Shown here in pieces: positions 50,891 to 63,462 of a stretch of DNA of 64,000 nt. The stretch is from Spizellomyces sp. 'palustris'. Lineage: Eukaryota > Chytridiomycota > Chytridiomycetes > Spizellomycetales > Spizellomycetaceae. The stretch covers positions 124,001 through 188,000 of the forward strand of contig QEAR01000001.1 of the NCBI GenBank assembly GCA_006535965.1, in the 5' to 3' direction. Under the pieces are notes generated by a model that saw only the letters and a list, made by a program, of their open reading frames with translations, did not search any database and had not been told where the DNA came from. How positions within the stretch are numbered: the stretch's first letter is position 1; each line of letters opens with the position of its first letter. Both the position numbers and the translations under genes were made by a program.

Positions 50891-52618
50891 ATGAGCACAT
50901 CGTTACATTCATTAGGGTCGAAGTTTGCAGCTAGTAGGATATGCCAAGGATGGATGCTTCCAAGAGCCTCTCAACGGGGGTATTCGTCCACAGAGGCCTG
51001 CCTTCGCCGCCGTGTCACATTACTCCCTCAGGCCCAGCGTTTGGCCAAGTTTGGCACCTACGAATTGATACTTCCTTCACCAGCAAACCTGAATGGTGAA
51101 ATACTACGACAAGAACGTCTTCATGTGCCAGCTGCCCTTCCCAGACCAGAATATGATCCTGAGACAGGCCAGCCGACAGTTTTCTTGAGCGAGCCGCACC
51201 TGAAAGCCGGGGAAGAACTGGAAGGGGTGCGGAAAGCTTGCAAACTCGCCCGGCACATACTTGAACTTGCAAAGACTTTAGCAATTGTTGGGACGACAAC
51301 TGCTGATATCGATAGGATAGGTTGGTTTATTGTCTGCTGCTAAACAGTATGCTTTCATTGTCATCGCCCTGACCGATATAAGTTCACGAGGAGATCATAA
51401 AACATGGTGCATATCCTAGCCCATTAGGTTACATTGGCTTTCCACGATCAATATGTATGGGTCAACCAATTATCAGAGAGCTGTTACTAAGGACTCTTCG
51501 TCAGGTATCCTGTGTTAACTTGCGTTCATCAGGTACATCCATCAACAACGTTATATGCCACGGGTAAGAGCCGGGATGACCTGTAGTCTCACCCTATTGG
51601 ATGCCGTCATACAACCTGGCGAAACTATCTCACTGTTCTTTGGTCAATTCTTCGCCGTCAATTAGCATTCCAGATAGGTAAGGCTAAAGCAGGGTTGGAG
51701 ATGCAATTCAGATTTGACTTACTTGCTCATACTTGTAGGCGGGCATTGAAAGAAGGTGATCTTGTCAACTTCGACGTAACGGTTGGTATATAGACACTTC
51801 GTTTTCCATTTAATGCGTAAAACACAAACATTTGTGACTGTTTTGCAGGTGTATTTAGATGGGTAGGCGCTTTCGCTCTTTTTTCCTCTTCCAAAAGTGC
51901 ATCCAACGCTTTGGAATCAGATTTCACGGCGATACCAGTGAAACCGTGCTCATCGGTGACGTTGATGAAAAAGGTGAACTGCTGACCTTGGCAACGAAGG
52001 AGGCAATGGAGATCGCGATTAATGTTTGCAAGCCGGGAGTACCACTTAATATGATTGGCAAGGTTATCAGGTATGCGTAGTAGGCATGGCACACGATCTG
52101 TTCCGTTCCGGGCAACTTGACTTCCATCTGTTGTCGCTATAGTGAATACGCCCGAAAGAAAGGATACTCTAGTAGCCGGGACTTTTGTGGTCACGGAATA
52201 GGTGGGTCTCCTTGTTTGCCCGACTGCAAACAAGTGTGCTGAACTATGGATCAAAGGACGGCAGTTCCACGAACCGCCAATGATTTTTCATTATGAGAAC
52301 AATGACCCTGGCGTCATGGAGGAAGGAATGACATTCACCATTGAGCCAATGTTGTGTCAGGGAACTGCGGAATATGTCAAATGGCCAGACAACTGGACGG
52401 TGGTTACTCAAGATGGTCAGTGTTTTCGATTCAAAGTAACGAGTGCGAGAGGTTGAGTATCTGACATCTTTGAAATTGTGGACAAGGCGGGCGTTCTGCA
52501 CAGTTTGGTAAGTCCTTCACTGACGATATTTACCGCGCCTATACCTGGCTTACGAATGCTCTTTTCACCAGAGCATACTGTCCTTATCGTGCGTGACGGC
52601 GTGGAGATTCTGACTTGA
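50891..52618 (+). CDS. Mitochondrial methionine aminopeptidase (METAP1D type)
   Basis: Multi-exon gene from ATG 50891 to stop 52616-52618. An N-terminal Arg/Ser-rich presequence (SRICQGWMLPRASQRGY) suggests mitochondrial import. The type I MetAP motif order is complete: SICTSINNVICHGIPD, VNFDVTVYLDGFHGDTSET (both metal Asp), the CGHGIG-QFHEPP region with the catalytic His, MTFTIEP (Glu) and QFEHTVLIV (Glu). It removes initiator methionine from mitochondrially made proteins. Inner exon borders are approximate. Confidence 0.9.
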
Positions 52619-52930
52619 GACGTGGGCAGCCGGACTGAACGTGATGTTCCGGATCATTTCTCAGAGACTTTGATGCGACGACGTTCTTGAATTAAAGCAT
52701 ATACTCCACTCCATACAGTACCCTTCGTTAATCGGAAATGAATTGATCTAATTTAAGTCTACATAAAATTAATAAAACACCCGCACTAGCTTATGTAGTC
52801 ATGCTGATCCCTTATTGGCGTGTCATGCACAGGCGAGCTCAACAGGAATAGGTCAAGTAATAGGATTCCATGCAACAATGCAGATACATAGTCACGTTTG
52901 CAAAAGGTCTTTCACAATCCTAACCTGATT
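52619..52930. other. Convergent 3' region between METAP1D and HOP1
   Basis: 312 AT-rich bases, nothing coding recognised. Confidence 0.4.
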
Positions 52931-55900
52931 TCAGAGCACAGCGATGCCGCGTGTCACGACAGATACTTTCCGCTTCTTTCTTTCAGATGCAGCCATTTCC
53001 CCGAATGGCCCATTGAAAGAATCCACAGGCCTCTTGACGGAAATGGGTTGCACTTCTTCGCTGAGTTCTTGAGAACTCATAAATCCTGTGAGCTGCCGCT
53101 GAGATGGTTCCCCAAACTACGGATGGCGCGGAAAATGTCATGTCGAGAATACCCTATCCCATACTGCTCACCAAAATACCTTTTCCAGAAATCTGCGCTT
53201 GACATCCTGAGCATTTGCTACCTGCATTTGATGGACTTTTCCTGTTGATTTTGTTGCGGGCGTGGGGATCTGGTAACCGTTTGTCTGAAAGGGTGTTATA
53301 TCCACAGTTTCGATCCCGATAGACGACGAGCGTGACATTGAACGAGTGACGCGACGGGGAGTATGTGGGGTCACAGCATTTCTTGGAGCTGCCTTCCGCA
53401 CTGTGGCCGGTGGAGAAAGAAGCGGGGTCATGCTCTTAGTCCTGTCAATCACCGAACTCTCAGGCTCTTTTTCTTCAACATGTCGGTTACCGGAGCTCGG
53501 GACGTCGCCCGTTTGTTGGCGCTCTTTAGGTAAATACATTTTTGAAAACCACCGCTGGAAATGTCCGCAGAGCTTAGGTGTCTTCAGCACCTGATATTGA
53601 TGCGAGCGCGTGTCTTCGGTCCGCTTCTTGCCTTTCTTTTTGGGTTTTGCTGCAGGTTTCACATCTGTAACGAAACCCTCCTTTTGCAACCGGGACACGA
53701 TTTGCTTAGCTAGAGAGATATCCACCCCTGCACTCCATACGACGACGTCAGCAAAATTCCCACCACATGATTAAGCGATACCCACCTAGCTCCAAAGCAA
53801 ACTGAGCTACCGTAGAAATTCCTTCATTCCATGCAATGTACAGGCCACGACGGAACAAAGCAACTTCCGCGACCTGCTCCAAATTGTATTGGGTACCGTC
53901 TGTGCTCAGATCGTTGAGACAAGCATAACACAGATGGTTTTTGGGGATCCGCTTGTCTTTCAGGGACGTGAAGCCGAAGCACATAAGGTGGCCCCATTTT
54001 TTGCAGCGTCCACAGAAAATCAAATCGAAGTCCTCCTTCAAATATATACAAATAGGCGGTTACAGCAGCTGCCCCATATATACATCGACAGGGAATGATG
54101 ATGTACCTTATCAACGCCGCATGGACAATCAAGCACTCCTTCATCATCCGCGTCGGTATGGTTGGAGCTGCCCGCTTTCTCGTCTGTTGGCAAATCCAGG
54201 TCTTTCGAAATGCTATCATCTTGACTGACTCGGACTTTCTCGCCGTTGAATTCTTCTGTTGCTTTTGCATCTTCACCCACTTGAGTGGTGCTGACGGCAT
54301 CGGGAACAGCAGCTACCTGACATATGTCCTGATCCGCCACTTCGCTTTGACCGGCTCTGGAGACATCCAGAAATGACTCTTTTGCTTCTGTGTTGACATA
54401 TTAATAAGCCCCACGCGGGTTATCTTGCAAAGGACTTGTTGGGGCAGTGTCGATGTTACCTTCCATTGCTAGATCGATGGATTCATCTTCGCTGAAACAT
54501 GAATCTGCCTGAGATGGTATACGGCTGAGATTGCTATGGCTATTTGGAACATTGATCCCATCCCGTAGGCGGTTTACAAGATCTTGAGTGTCATCACCTA
54601 AGGGATTAAAAACCACATAAGCCGGAAAGTTCTGGCACCCTAATAATGCCACAAGCACCCACCATTATCATCCATCGCAACATTCATGAGCTGCGATTCA
54701 ATTTGTGCATTTGCTAGAATCTTTTCCACTCCCCTGTCCGGTAGTTCGCCATTCACAACTATTTGCACGTCCATATCCATACTCTGCGAGTTCTTCTCAT
54801 GTTCTGGAGGCTGACTTTGAGAAAATGAAATAGGAAACGGCCATAAGAAAAGCTCTTTACCTTCCTCCTGAATCACCATCTGTCCCATTTTCTCGGTCAC
54901 ATTCAATAGAGGGCATGACATATCTGCAGGCTCGAGAATGGTACCCTCCACGTGTGTCTGCAACGGTGACTCAATATCAATTGATCCTTCATGAATGTCG
55001 TCGCACTGTAAATCCTCGGTCGTCGGCTCAATGCCGTCGGATGCTGTTTGAACATGCAAATTCAAGCTTAATGGAATATGTATTTTAGTCACTCTGGGTC
55101 ATGTACAGCATGGCAAGGGTAACCTTACGCGTGATGTGGGGTCTCAACCTGGCCAATTTTTATCTTCTCAGGACGATGAGCAAAATAAAACTTCTCATCA
55201 TTGTCACCCGCTCTGAAGAATGGTGGCTCATAATCCGCTGGAGTGACATCGTCGTAGTAAAACAGTCTCATGGTAATATAGGCATTTTCCGGCAAGGGCT
55301 GTACGAGGATTCAGTAAAGACTTCCGTTCAGGTTGAACCCAGATACTAACCCGAAGAGTTTGGGTCAGAATCAGTAGACGCCGGAGCATGTCAGAAGTGG
55401 CTTTCATAATCTCCCCTCTAGTCCTCAAGCGAAACGCTTGCTTGCCATTCGAATCGATGGTTATACACCACTGATCTTTCTCTGGGTAAGAAAACCCAAA
55501 AGTATATGCTTCCACGCTGCCACATGATTAGATGTGATCGCTCTCCTCATTGGAACAATGGACTTACAGTTGGTCGGGGTTATCCGGAGAAAGGTAGATG
55601 CCGAATATCATTGTCTTTAACTAGGAACGCATATTGTTAGCAACGAAATCGTAGCCGACTGTGTTTGCAGTAGTACAATCTCTTACATATTGCTTCTCCA
55701 AAGCATCAAAGCAACCTCGTTCCTGATAATAGTACCGAAAAGGATAGGAATGCTTGGTCATCACCGGCAATCAAGTGCATCCATACCAGCCAGTCCATGA
55801 GCTCGTCAGCTTCTACAGAGAAGTCACGAACAAGGCTTTTGAGGGCTAGCCCACCCATACTGGTATCCTTGAAGTTATCCTCTGGGAAAAGTCCGCGCTT

Positions 55901-56132
55901 GGTGGATGTGTAAATATGCAACTTGCAGAGAGGGTGGAGAGAGTTTGCAACACACCAAATATGTGATAGCTCCAATCGTCGTACCGAGCATGTTTCTCAC
56001 CAGATTTAGAGACTGTTGAGCCGTGGGCGCTATTTGCAGCTCCTGCTTTGGGCGCTGGGAAAATCGTGATCTCTCCAGTTGCGCTTCCTATCAAGAACGC
56101 GCATGGGTGCTTACATGAACCTGGAGGGTCAT
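52931..56132 (-). CDS. HOP1: HOP1, meiotic HORMA-domain axis protein
   Basis: Multi-exon gene; the 5' exons 56115-56132, 55956-56087 and one ending at 55897 are in phase. The HORMA domain starts AQQSLNLVRNMLGTTIGAI and continues RGLFPEDNFKDTSMGGLALK, LVEAYTFGFSYPEKDQW and NAYITMRLFYYDDVTPADYEP. A PHD finger (CPCG, FCGRCKKWGHLMCFGF, HLCYAC) and a winged-helix part (ALFRRGLYIAWNEG, AKQIVSRLQKEGFV) form the chromatin-binding module known from fungal Hop1. A last exon reached through an in-phase splice from 53176 adds ISVKRPVDSFNG and ERKKRKVS, a probable closure motif and nuclear signal. It loads on meiotic chromosome axes. Confidence 0.88.
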
Positions 56133-56578
56133 TCTCTTTGCTGTATGCTTTCAATAACTTTGATGGTACTATAAGGCGGGAGGAGCAGGATGATACCCGT
56201 GTCGCAAATACGGAGTTGGCAATCCCACGGTGGTAGCTGGACGAGAGATCGACCCAGCGTCAATTTTGCGGAACTTTGATCACTTCAGCAATAACAAGAG
56301 CAATCTTAGTTTCGGATTCCTAGCACAAGTGGGGCTCGATGGGCCGCGAGAGGTTCGGACGGCGAAGTACAGTACAGTACGCTGGCGTGGGAAAACCCAC
56401 CGCAAGGCTGGAAGCCGCCACCTAGCATGGCGAAGTGCTTGCGTAATCGTAACCTGGAGGGTCCTCCAAAGCGCTTATTCACTACTGCAAGTATTTTCAA
56501 AAGGGTATTACAATGAAAAGTCCCTATATCACATCATCCCTAGTATTGCCAGCCTTTTATCAGGAAACATAATGGCTA
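56133..56578. other. Gene-free stretch between HOP1 start and P450 end
   Basis: 446 bases. Contains a short tandem agtac run near 56368-56383. A 127-residue frame on the plus strand has no domain. Probably the HOP1 promoter and P450 3' end. Confidence 0.4.
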
Positions 56579-58666
56579 TCAAAGCTTATTGTACCGCATG
56601 TAGACTGGCTTAGCGGGCCTTTGGGTGTGGATGTTATTGCGATTCGGCTCAGGTAATTCCACACCCACCAACACTTTGCCATTGGCATCAGCTATGGCAA
56701 ACTCGTAGTTTGCGAGCGCGAGAGCAGAGATTATTTTCATTTCAAGCTTCGCGAAGCGCATCCCAAGGCACGGATGGCGACCTGCATCAAAAGATGCGGA
56801 TAAGTAAACATGATCGAGCCCACTCGAAAGCTGAATAAAGCTTACCAGCGCCCCAGCCCAAAAAGGCAAACGGTTCACCATTCTTGTCCTCCGAGCGAGG
56901 GGAATCGTACCGCTCAGGGTCGAAGTCGAATGGGCGACTATAATTTTGTGTATTGAAGTGTGCATCCCCTAGTATATTGATCGTCAAACCTCGTCTTGCC
57001 AGTAGTTGAATAAAATCTGCCAATACCTGGAGAATAGGTGACAAATGAGCCCAGGGGGAGCTCGTAGCCGTCGACAACGAAACCTTTCGCCATCACCCTG
57101 CGCAACGTGGCACCTGTAAGAGTCATGCGCACTACTTCTCTCAAGCATTTTTCGAGTACTGGCAGTCCGTCCTCCCATGCATCCAAAGGCAGTTTAGTCA
57201 ACTCCTCATTCAATGAAACTATCTGGACCGTCCCATCTCCGTTGTAGTTGTAGCGGATAACTAGGTCCCGGAGTTCCTGTAGAACACGTTCTCTCCAAAC
57301 AGGTTTCTGAGCAACTTGAAGAAGCAGCCAGGCAGAGTTGATCCCGGTATTGATTATCCCGGCGAATAAGCTGCCCATGGCAAATTGTGCAATATCAACG
57401 TTGGAATCACCGGAGTCCATGAGAAATTGGACAGCGTCATTTTCCTTAGTGCCAAGTGCTCGCCTGGTTTCAATCACTCCGATCACCAGTTTAAAAAGCT
57501 CCATGCTGGCGGCTTCATGCCGCTTCTTTGCTTGAGACGGAAACCAAGGAAACAGCACTGGCAGGACGCCGGATCCTGCTTCCATATCCCAGTATAATTT
57601 GGTTAGGTGTGCAATCTTTTCCTCATCCTCAGCGACCTCGCGGCAACCTAACATTCGGCAGGTTAACTTGAACACGAGCTGTATTCGTACTGCTTCAGGT
57701 CACAAGTGATTGTTGCGTTCATGATTTTCACTGGTTGACTTACACCGTATACGTCAACAAACGGATCCATCACTCCTTCACGTCCCCACTTCGCCATTTC
57801 CTTCGATATATCGCTGATCATGACCGGGAGACCTGTTTCATATTTCAACATTTCTCGCTTACTTCCAATCATCGCGCCAATTCGTACCCTCTACAAGCCT
57901 TTCTTTCTTGGCAATGAGGGCTAGCAATCGCTTGTTGAACTGTGGCATATTGGCGGGTGCCTCAGCTGTGCCAACGGCCTCTTTGGTAACGACGGGGACG
58001 CCGCCGAATAATACTCTATATCTTAACTTTCGACTGAGACTCGGTCTGGGAAAGTGTTTGGCTATAAATGCTGCGTGATCCATACCCTTCTGTGAAATTC
58101 AGCTGAGCATGGTTTGAAAAGTATTGGACTCTCGCAGAGGCGCCTCCTAGGGCAAAGACACGATGCTGCATGCAAAGCGTCAGCGGCAAGCCAGTTGAGT
58201 GCCGGTACTACTTGCCCTACCTGCAGCAAGTTAAACTCGAAAATGTTACCATACTTGCGGCGGTTTTCTGTTAAGAAATCGTAACGACGAGTAAAGAAAT
58301 CGACAGCGCCAACGATAGGAAAACTAGAAGAAAGGTCATTCAAATTTCAAACAACAGTCATCAATGATTCATAGTATGAGCATTGTAAAGCAACTGTATA
58401 CGGGACGCCATACCCAGTAACCTACATAGAATAAAGCGTGTGATCGACATGTTTGAAAAGTAATGAGGAAAGGCAAGTTGACATACCTTGGGAGGGCCCG
58501 AGCGCACGACAGCGGCAAAATATAATAACGTCGCCCCAGCCGCCCCCAGGACGACGGCAATAGGGGTAACACCTGTGATAAGCAGCGCAAAAGCTGCGAT
58601 TAGGATGCTGGTCGTGGCAGTCTCAACTGCGAAAGGGAAGGACAGGACAGAAGTAGATGATTTCAT
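56579..58666 (-). CDS. Membrane-anchored cytochrome P450
   Basis: Multi-exon gene from ATG 58666 to stop 56579-56581. An N-terminal hydrophobic anchor (ILIAAFALLITGVTPIAVVL) and FPIVGAVDFFTRRYDFL precede the core. The I helix has FAGIINTGINSAW, the K helix ExxR lies in CLREVVR, and the heme loop is FLGWGAGRHPCLG with the cysteine ligand. The sequence around PFDFDPERYDS and the heme loop resembles the CYP51/CYP7-type clan, but the I-helix differs from the strict CYP51 pattern, so I do not call it lanosterol demethylase. It sits in the ER with CPR as partner. Confidence 0.88.
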
Positions 58667-59428
58667 TTCAATGCGAACGATTTAGTAAACTCCACTGGGA
58701 ACGGTAGTTAGACGAAGAATGCGCAAACCCAGTTGGCACCTTCTTATGCGATATGCGCTTATATGTCAATTTCACCCAGAATCGATGATTTACTCAGAGG
58801 AGGCGAGACGAAGGAATTCCACCATTCCGCGGAAGCAGCAATAGTTTCCCCGGGAGCCTCAGGGACAGGTATGCAGCTTTGGAGCTACACTATCTATGTC
58901 ATGTCAATGGATCGTGTGATACAACAGAAGCAGGCGTGTTGCTTGGCGAACAGGCCACCAAGAGCTGAGGCCTTTAGCACATACATATATACCAACTTTT
59001 TTGGTTTGCAGACGCAGAAAGATCGGTTTACTACGCATTTCACTGTACGGCGTGTGGCCATTGTCAGACATTAATGGCCAATGGATACTCCCTTTGAACA
59101 TCATCCCTGTTCAAGATGCTTCGTTCAGTCAAAGTGTCCCCGCCCCGGCCTGTTATCTGTTTCTAGATATGCCCAAATGGAGCTATATCTTTTTGGGGCT
59201 AAGATGCGAACGCCTAATACAAGTTGTATAACTTCATTTTGCAAGTGCACAACTGACGTCGCGGTTTGTAAGACCAAAATGGCATTCCTAAGTCACAAAA
59301 CCTAATATGACCAACGATGCTGCTAAAATACTAATTTTGCGAATCTGGACACGGCCAGACTAGGGGTGTAAAGATTGACTTGGCATAGCAATGCACTTTA
59401 TTCGACCCATCTTCTGAAGATACACATT
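58667..59428. other. Longest gene-free stretch of the window
   Basis: 762 bases between the P450 start and the K+ channel stop. Frames of 64-113 codons occur on the plus strand but show no domain, no splice support and no ATG context. Likely the P450 promoter plus the channel's 3' end. I see nothing else in it. Confidence 0.4.
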
Positions 59429-61417
59429 CTATAGCGGAGACTCTGCTTCTTCCTCTTCCTCCTCACGCACCGTCTCCAAGAACGCCTCATCATCTGTCAT
59501 CGCCTTGACCATTGCGTCGCTTCCCAGGCCCCCTTTCAACCCGGCAATAAAATCCATCTTCCACTGCAAAACGTCCGCCCATTCACGACTGGTAGATTCA
59601 ACTAGTGCTCTCAACTTAATACGTCTAAGTGTCAGTGCCTCGTTCTGACGCATTATCTCCGCAAATTCCTGTTGCAAAATCAAAATCAGATTAGCCACAC
59701 AGGCTCTGTGGCGTAAAAAAGATATGCTGTGACCCACTTCATTGCTTCTCACTGGTATACCAAATCTACGGAGCGCATCCAGATCCGGTAACGGTGGAGG
59801 CATAACATTCCTTCTCACGGCATGCTGGCGATTGAATGCTTCCAGGTAGAGCGTTACGCCGTTGCGTATCTATGAATTCGAAATCGGCGGTGAGAGAAGA
59901 CACCCAGCTTATATTGTTAAAAGACGTCTGACAATACCGATGCCAGCGTCAGATGGTCAGGCCGTTTTTCTGGGGGGATTGCCCTACATTTGAGGTTAAC
60001 GCACGACATGCCTTGCATGGACGCAACGTCTATCAATAACTCACCAGAAAAGAATGGTGAGGGTTTCGTCCAATGCCGCGATGCGCGGAGGAGCGAATGA
60101 CATGATCTCGAGGTTATGATTATTGAAGAGGACAGGAAAGACCTTATGCTTTTGGGCTTCATGGCAGAGACGCTTGGCAAGGGCATATGGGTTACTGGAA
60201 ATGGGACATCATCCCCACATCAGGGCTAATATACATACCCGAACTTGGCCACTAAGTAGATTTTCCAATCCATCAAAACTTTCCCCGTTCCAAGAGCAAA
60301 TCAGAATGTCGTTCGGGGTTCCTCCCATCCAGCTCAACTGTGGATCGGTGAGAAACCACATGTGCGGAGACCGTGGATCATTCTACGCATACCTTGGAGG
60401 CAAAAACACGAGACGCTTTATCCAGAAATCAATATCAAACAATCAGAGGTACAATGGTTAGAGACACGGGTCATACCTGCGGCTGCTTGGACTGCCATAA
60501 AGACGTACGTTGATGCCACGGACACTAACAGGTAACCAACGCCGGAGCATACCGTAGTCAATATCTCACTGTTATACGTCAGTTACGACATTAAGATGTG
60601 TAACATTTGGCCTTGATCGTACAATATCTTATATTTCGGGTTGGGTCGCAGATCACCCATTCCCACACTATTGGTGGAAGGACAGACAAAATAGCGTAAG
60701 GTCACAAAATGTATACGGCAAACTCCTCGAAAGATGACGTACGTGAACAGACAGAATCCGGTAAAATAGATCAGTTCGCCAATATTGGCGGGCCTTCCGT
60801 CAGTATCTGAGATGACCGCGTCGTCTTGCCACGAAAAGAGGAAAGTAAATCCAGTCCAAATGAGAGCGAACCACACCACGATGGTCATGACTAACGTGAG
60901 AGAAGATATTATTCCACGTATTCTTACATCCCAACAGTATATGGAAGCTTACTCAAGCTTAAGAGTCCGAAAAAGCGCATGACATGATGCGCAAACCACT
61001 GACTCCGAACGGTCGTCCGCACGAGATGTCTCAATTCTCCAACGGCTACTCACCAGATTATCCTTTAGCCAAAACAGCTTGCAGTATACAGACACATAGT
61101 AGACGCACCTCGTGTCAGAACTTTTGTAATGGGCCCAGACCTGAAAATACACCCAGGTTCAGTACAGCATCAAACCGCGAATTTCTTGAATCTTACGTTC
61201 TGATTGACAATGTAGTCAACATCACATCTTGCAAAGTGATGAACTACCATCGCGATCAATTCATTTCTGTAAGGCTAACGTCTTGTCTTATATTTTGCTT
61301 TTGGCACTCACAACAATGATCACACCGATAACACCTAAGGGCAACGGGGTAAATGGAATACATCCAATAATCTTAACATCCACGACGCACCTGTGAGTAC
61401 GGTCATGGTTCTGAAAT
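59429..61417 (-). CDS. K+ channel with TVGMGD filter and conserved C-terminal domain
   Basis: Multi-exon gene, stop at 59429-59431; the 5' start is approximate. Membrane segments seen: PLPLGVIGVIIV, FFGLLSLIMTIVVWFALIWTGF, then IYFTGFCLFTVGMGDLRPNP (pore helix and filter read across an intron) and ILTTVCSGVGYLLVSVAST. This matches two-TM pore units of K+ channels, with Met in place of the usual Tyr in TVGYGD. The C-terminal cytosolic part (KHKVFPVLFNN, RIAALDETLTILFW, LPDLDALRRFGIP, RRIKLRALVES, EWADVL) resembles bacterial K+-channel-type proteins carrying such a tail. One junction near 60250-60480 is unresolved, so two genes cannot be fully excluded. It is divergent from the LETM1-like gene. 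Confidence 0.65.
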
Positions 61418-61635
61418 TGAATGATGGGGCATCGAAAGATAGCAAGAAGGGCACCTTGTCAACAGCAACTTTGCAATGGAGGTCACGAACCCAAAATCAG
61501 CGATCGGGGACAAGTGTGACATCATCAGTTTGCTTACGTGACATTTCGGAAATTTTGGGTGATTTTTGGATGACACTAAGAGCCCATGCGATTCAGTTGC
61601 GACGGCGTTTCAAACTCACAAGGCATTCATTCACA

Positions 61636-63209
61636 ATGCCGTTAGCACGGTCGATGCCACTGACTGCGAGATTGCAGCGACCACTTGGGCTAGCATCACC
61701 ATGGGTCTCCACCCCGAGAACTCTGTTCGCAGTTGGAATCCCTCCAAACAGATACCAATCATTCAGCGTTACTGCCATGTCCTCCGACAGGAAGCTAATC
61801 GAAAGACAAAAAAGACAATATACGTCTATTTCTACTCCGCCAATCCCACCTACTGTCGCACCGCGGTCCGCCAACGTGGACACTTCGTCGGCTTCAAATT
61901 CTCGCTCGAGTTCAGCAGCGACTTCCTCCTCCCCTCTACCGCAGAAAAAAAGCATCCCAGCCCGTCTACGAGAATACGCACGCAAATCCCGCGAAATGGT
62001 TCGTCAGTTCATTACGGGATCTCGAGATTATCTGCGCGAAACACGAGAGGCAAAAGAACTGAAGAGGCGAAAGGTGGTTAATGGCTACGAGTGGACAAGA
62101 CGGGAATACTTTTTGGTGAGACCATCAAACTTTCTTGAATATCGGATGGACAACACTAATGATTCGTCCTACAGGTAAAGAAGAATGAGCAAGACTTCTG
62201 GCGTGCAATACCTTTCGTATTCTGCTGTGTCTTTTTGGGCGAAGCGATACCTTTTCTTCTTATTCGGGGCATAGTGCCAAGCACCTGTCTTACAGTCGAG
62301 CAACTGGTATAAACGATAGTGCTTTCTAGTTTACACCGAATCTGAATGCGTCTGCTGTAATCATTCAGGATGCACGCTGGAAACGTCTTGCAGGAGTTAG
62401 GAAGAAATTAGCGGCAGCTGCCGTACAGAGTGTTGAATCGGGCGAAGCGGTGCGTGGAACCAACGTGCGTGCGGTCGGGCCAATACATTCTTATTCATAT
62501 GATTAAGATCTAATTAACGTCATATCTTGTTCCTACCTCCCAAAGATGCCGGCATCCGCTTTCCTTTCGGACGACTTTGTCCTCCGTTTGGCTCATACGC
62601 AACCTCAATACTTTCTCATCGACAACCTAACCGGTCCCCAACTGCGCGCGTATAACAAGTATCTTGGTATATGGCGTGTTGGCCCAGCGCCTTACCTTCG
62701 CCGCGTTTTGCGCCAACACGTAGATTACATTCGTGGTGACGATCTGGTAGGATGTCTGCATAATTATGCGTCACGTGAGAATCCACGTTTTAACGACGCT
62801 ATCATCCAGTTACTTAAGAAGGAAGGGCTAGAGAGTCTGACACCGCTTGAGCTGAAATGGGCTGTCGAGGCGCGTGGATTGTAAGTTTGATCCGGAAGTC
62901 AGCTGCTCGGGAGGTCCCTTTATGTTGCGTACTCAAATGTGTAATTTCAGGCCGTCAGCTGACGCCACTCCAGAGCGAATGCGGGAAGATCTTAGCTCTT
63001 GGATAAGGCTTCACATTAACGACGACCAGGAAGTACCCTTCTCTTTGATGCTCTTGACCGCGATTATCAGAGTCGAGTTGCAGAGTCAGATGAATGAGGT
63101 TATGAGAGTAGCGAGCAGTCGGATACAAGAGCACCCTCATTTGACACACTCGACGGATTCGGGAATACTCGCTGAAGAGCAAAGATCTACTGCGGTCGCA
63201 AGTGGTTGA
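61636..63209 (+). CDS. LETM1-domain mitochondrial inner-membrane protein
   Basis: Five exons fit in phase (61636-62115, 62175-62306, 62369-62464, 62546-62880, 62951-63209), giving 433 residues. A long Ser/Arg/Thr-rich presequence (TPRTLFAVGIPP, SFSVTAMSSDRKL) is followed by a helical region (RQFITGSRDYLRETREAK), a membrane segment (AIPFVFCCVFLGEAIPFLL) and a ribosome-binding-like LETM1 domain (LAHTQPQYFLIDNLTGPQL, GIWRVGPAPYLRRVLRQHV, LTPLELKWAVEARG). The family (Mdm38/LETM1, LETMD1) links mitochondrial ribosomes to the membrane and affects K+/H+ exchange. It diverges from the K+ channel gene. Confidence 0.88.
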
Positions 63210-63462
63210 GTTTGCGCTGTTGTCGTAAATTAAGCATGGAATTCACATAACTCTCTAGAGGTAGCTAGATAGATAGCTCATGTAAAAACACTCATCCCAC
63301 CTGAGCTATACATGCTCCATTTTCACATGTCTAACTGGATTGGAAACTGCTCTTTGCTATTACACTGAACTGCCAACACATCTACAGCCGCCGTAAACGT
63401 AGCCGGTGGGGTAACCCGCTCGGAGCTCTATCTACCCCTTGCATGCGCGCGAATGCTATATG
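63210..63462. other. Convergent 3' region before UBC7
   Basis: 253 bases, AT-rich, nothing coding. Confidence 0.35.

Noticed and set aside
58733-59305. Several plus-strand frames in the P450/channel gap
   Set aside because: No recognisable domain, weak start context, no splice sites that join them.
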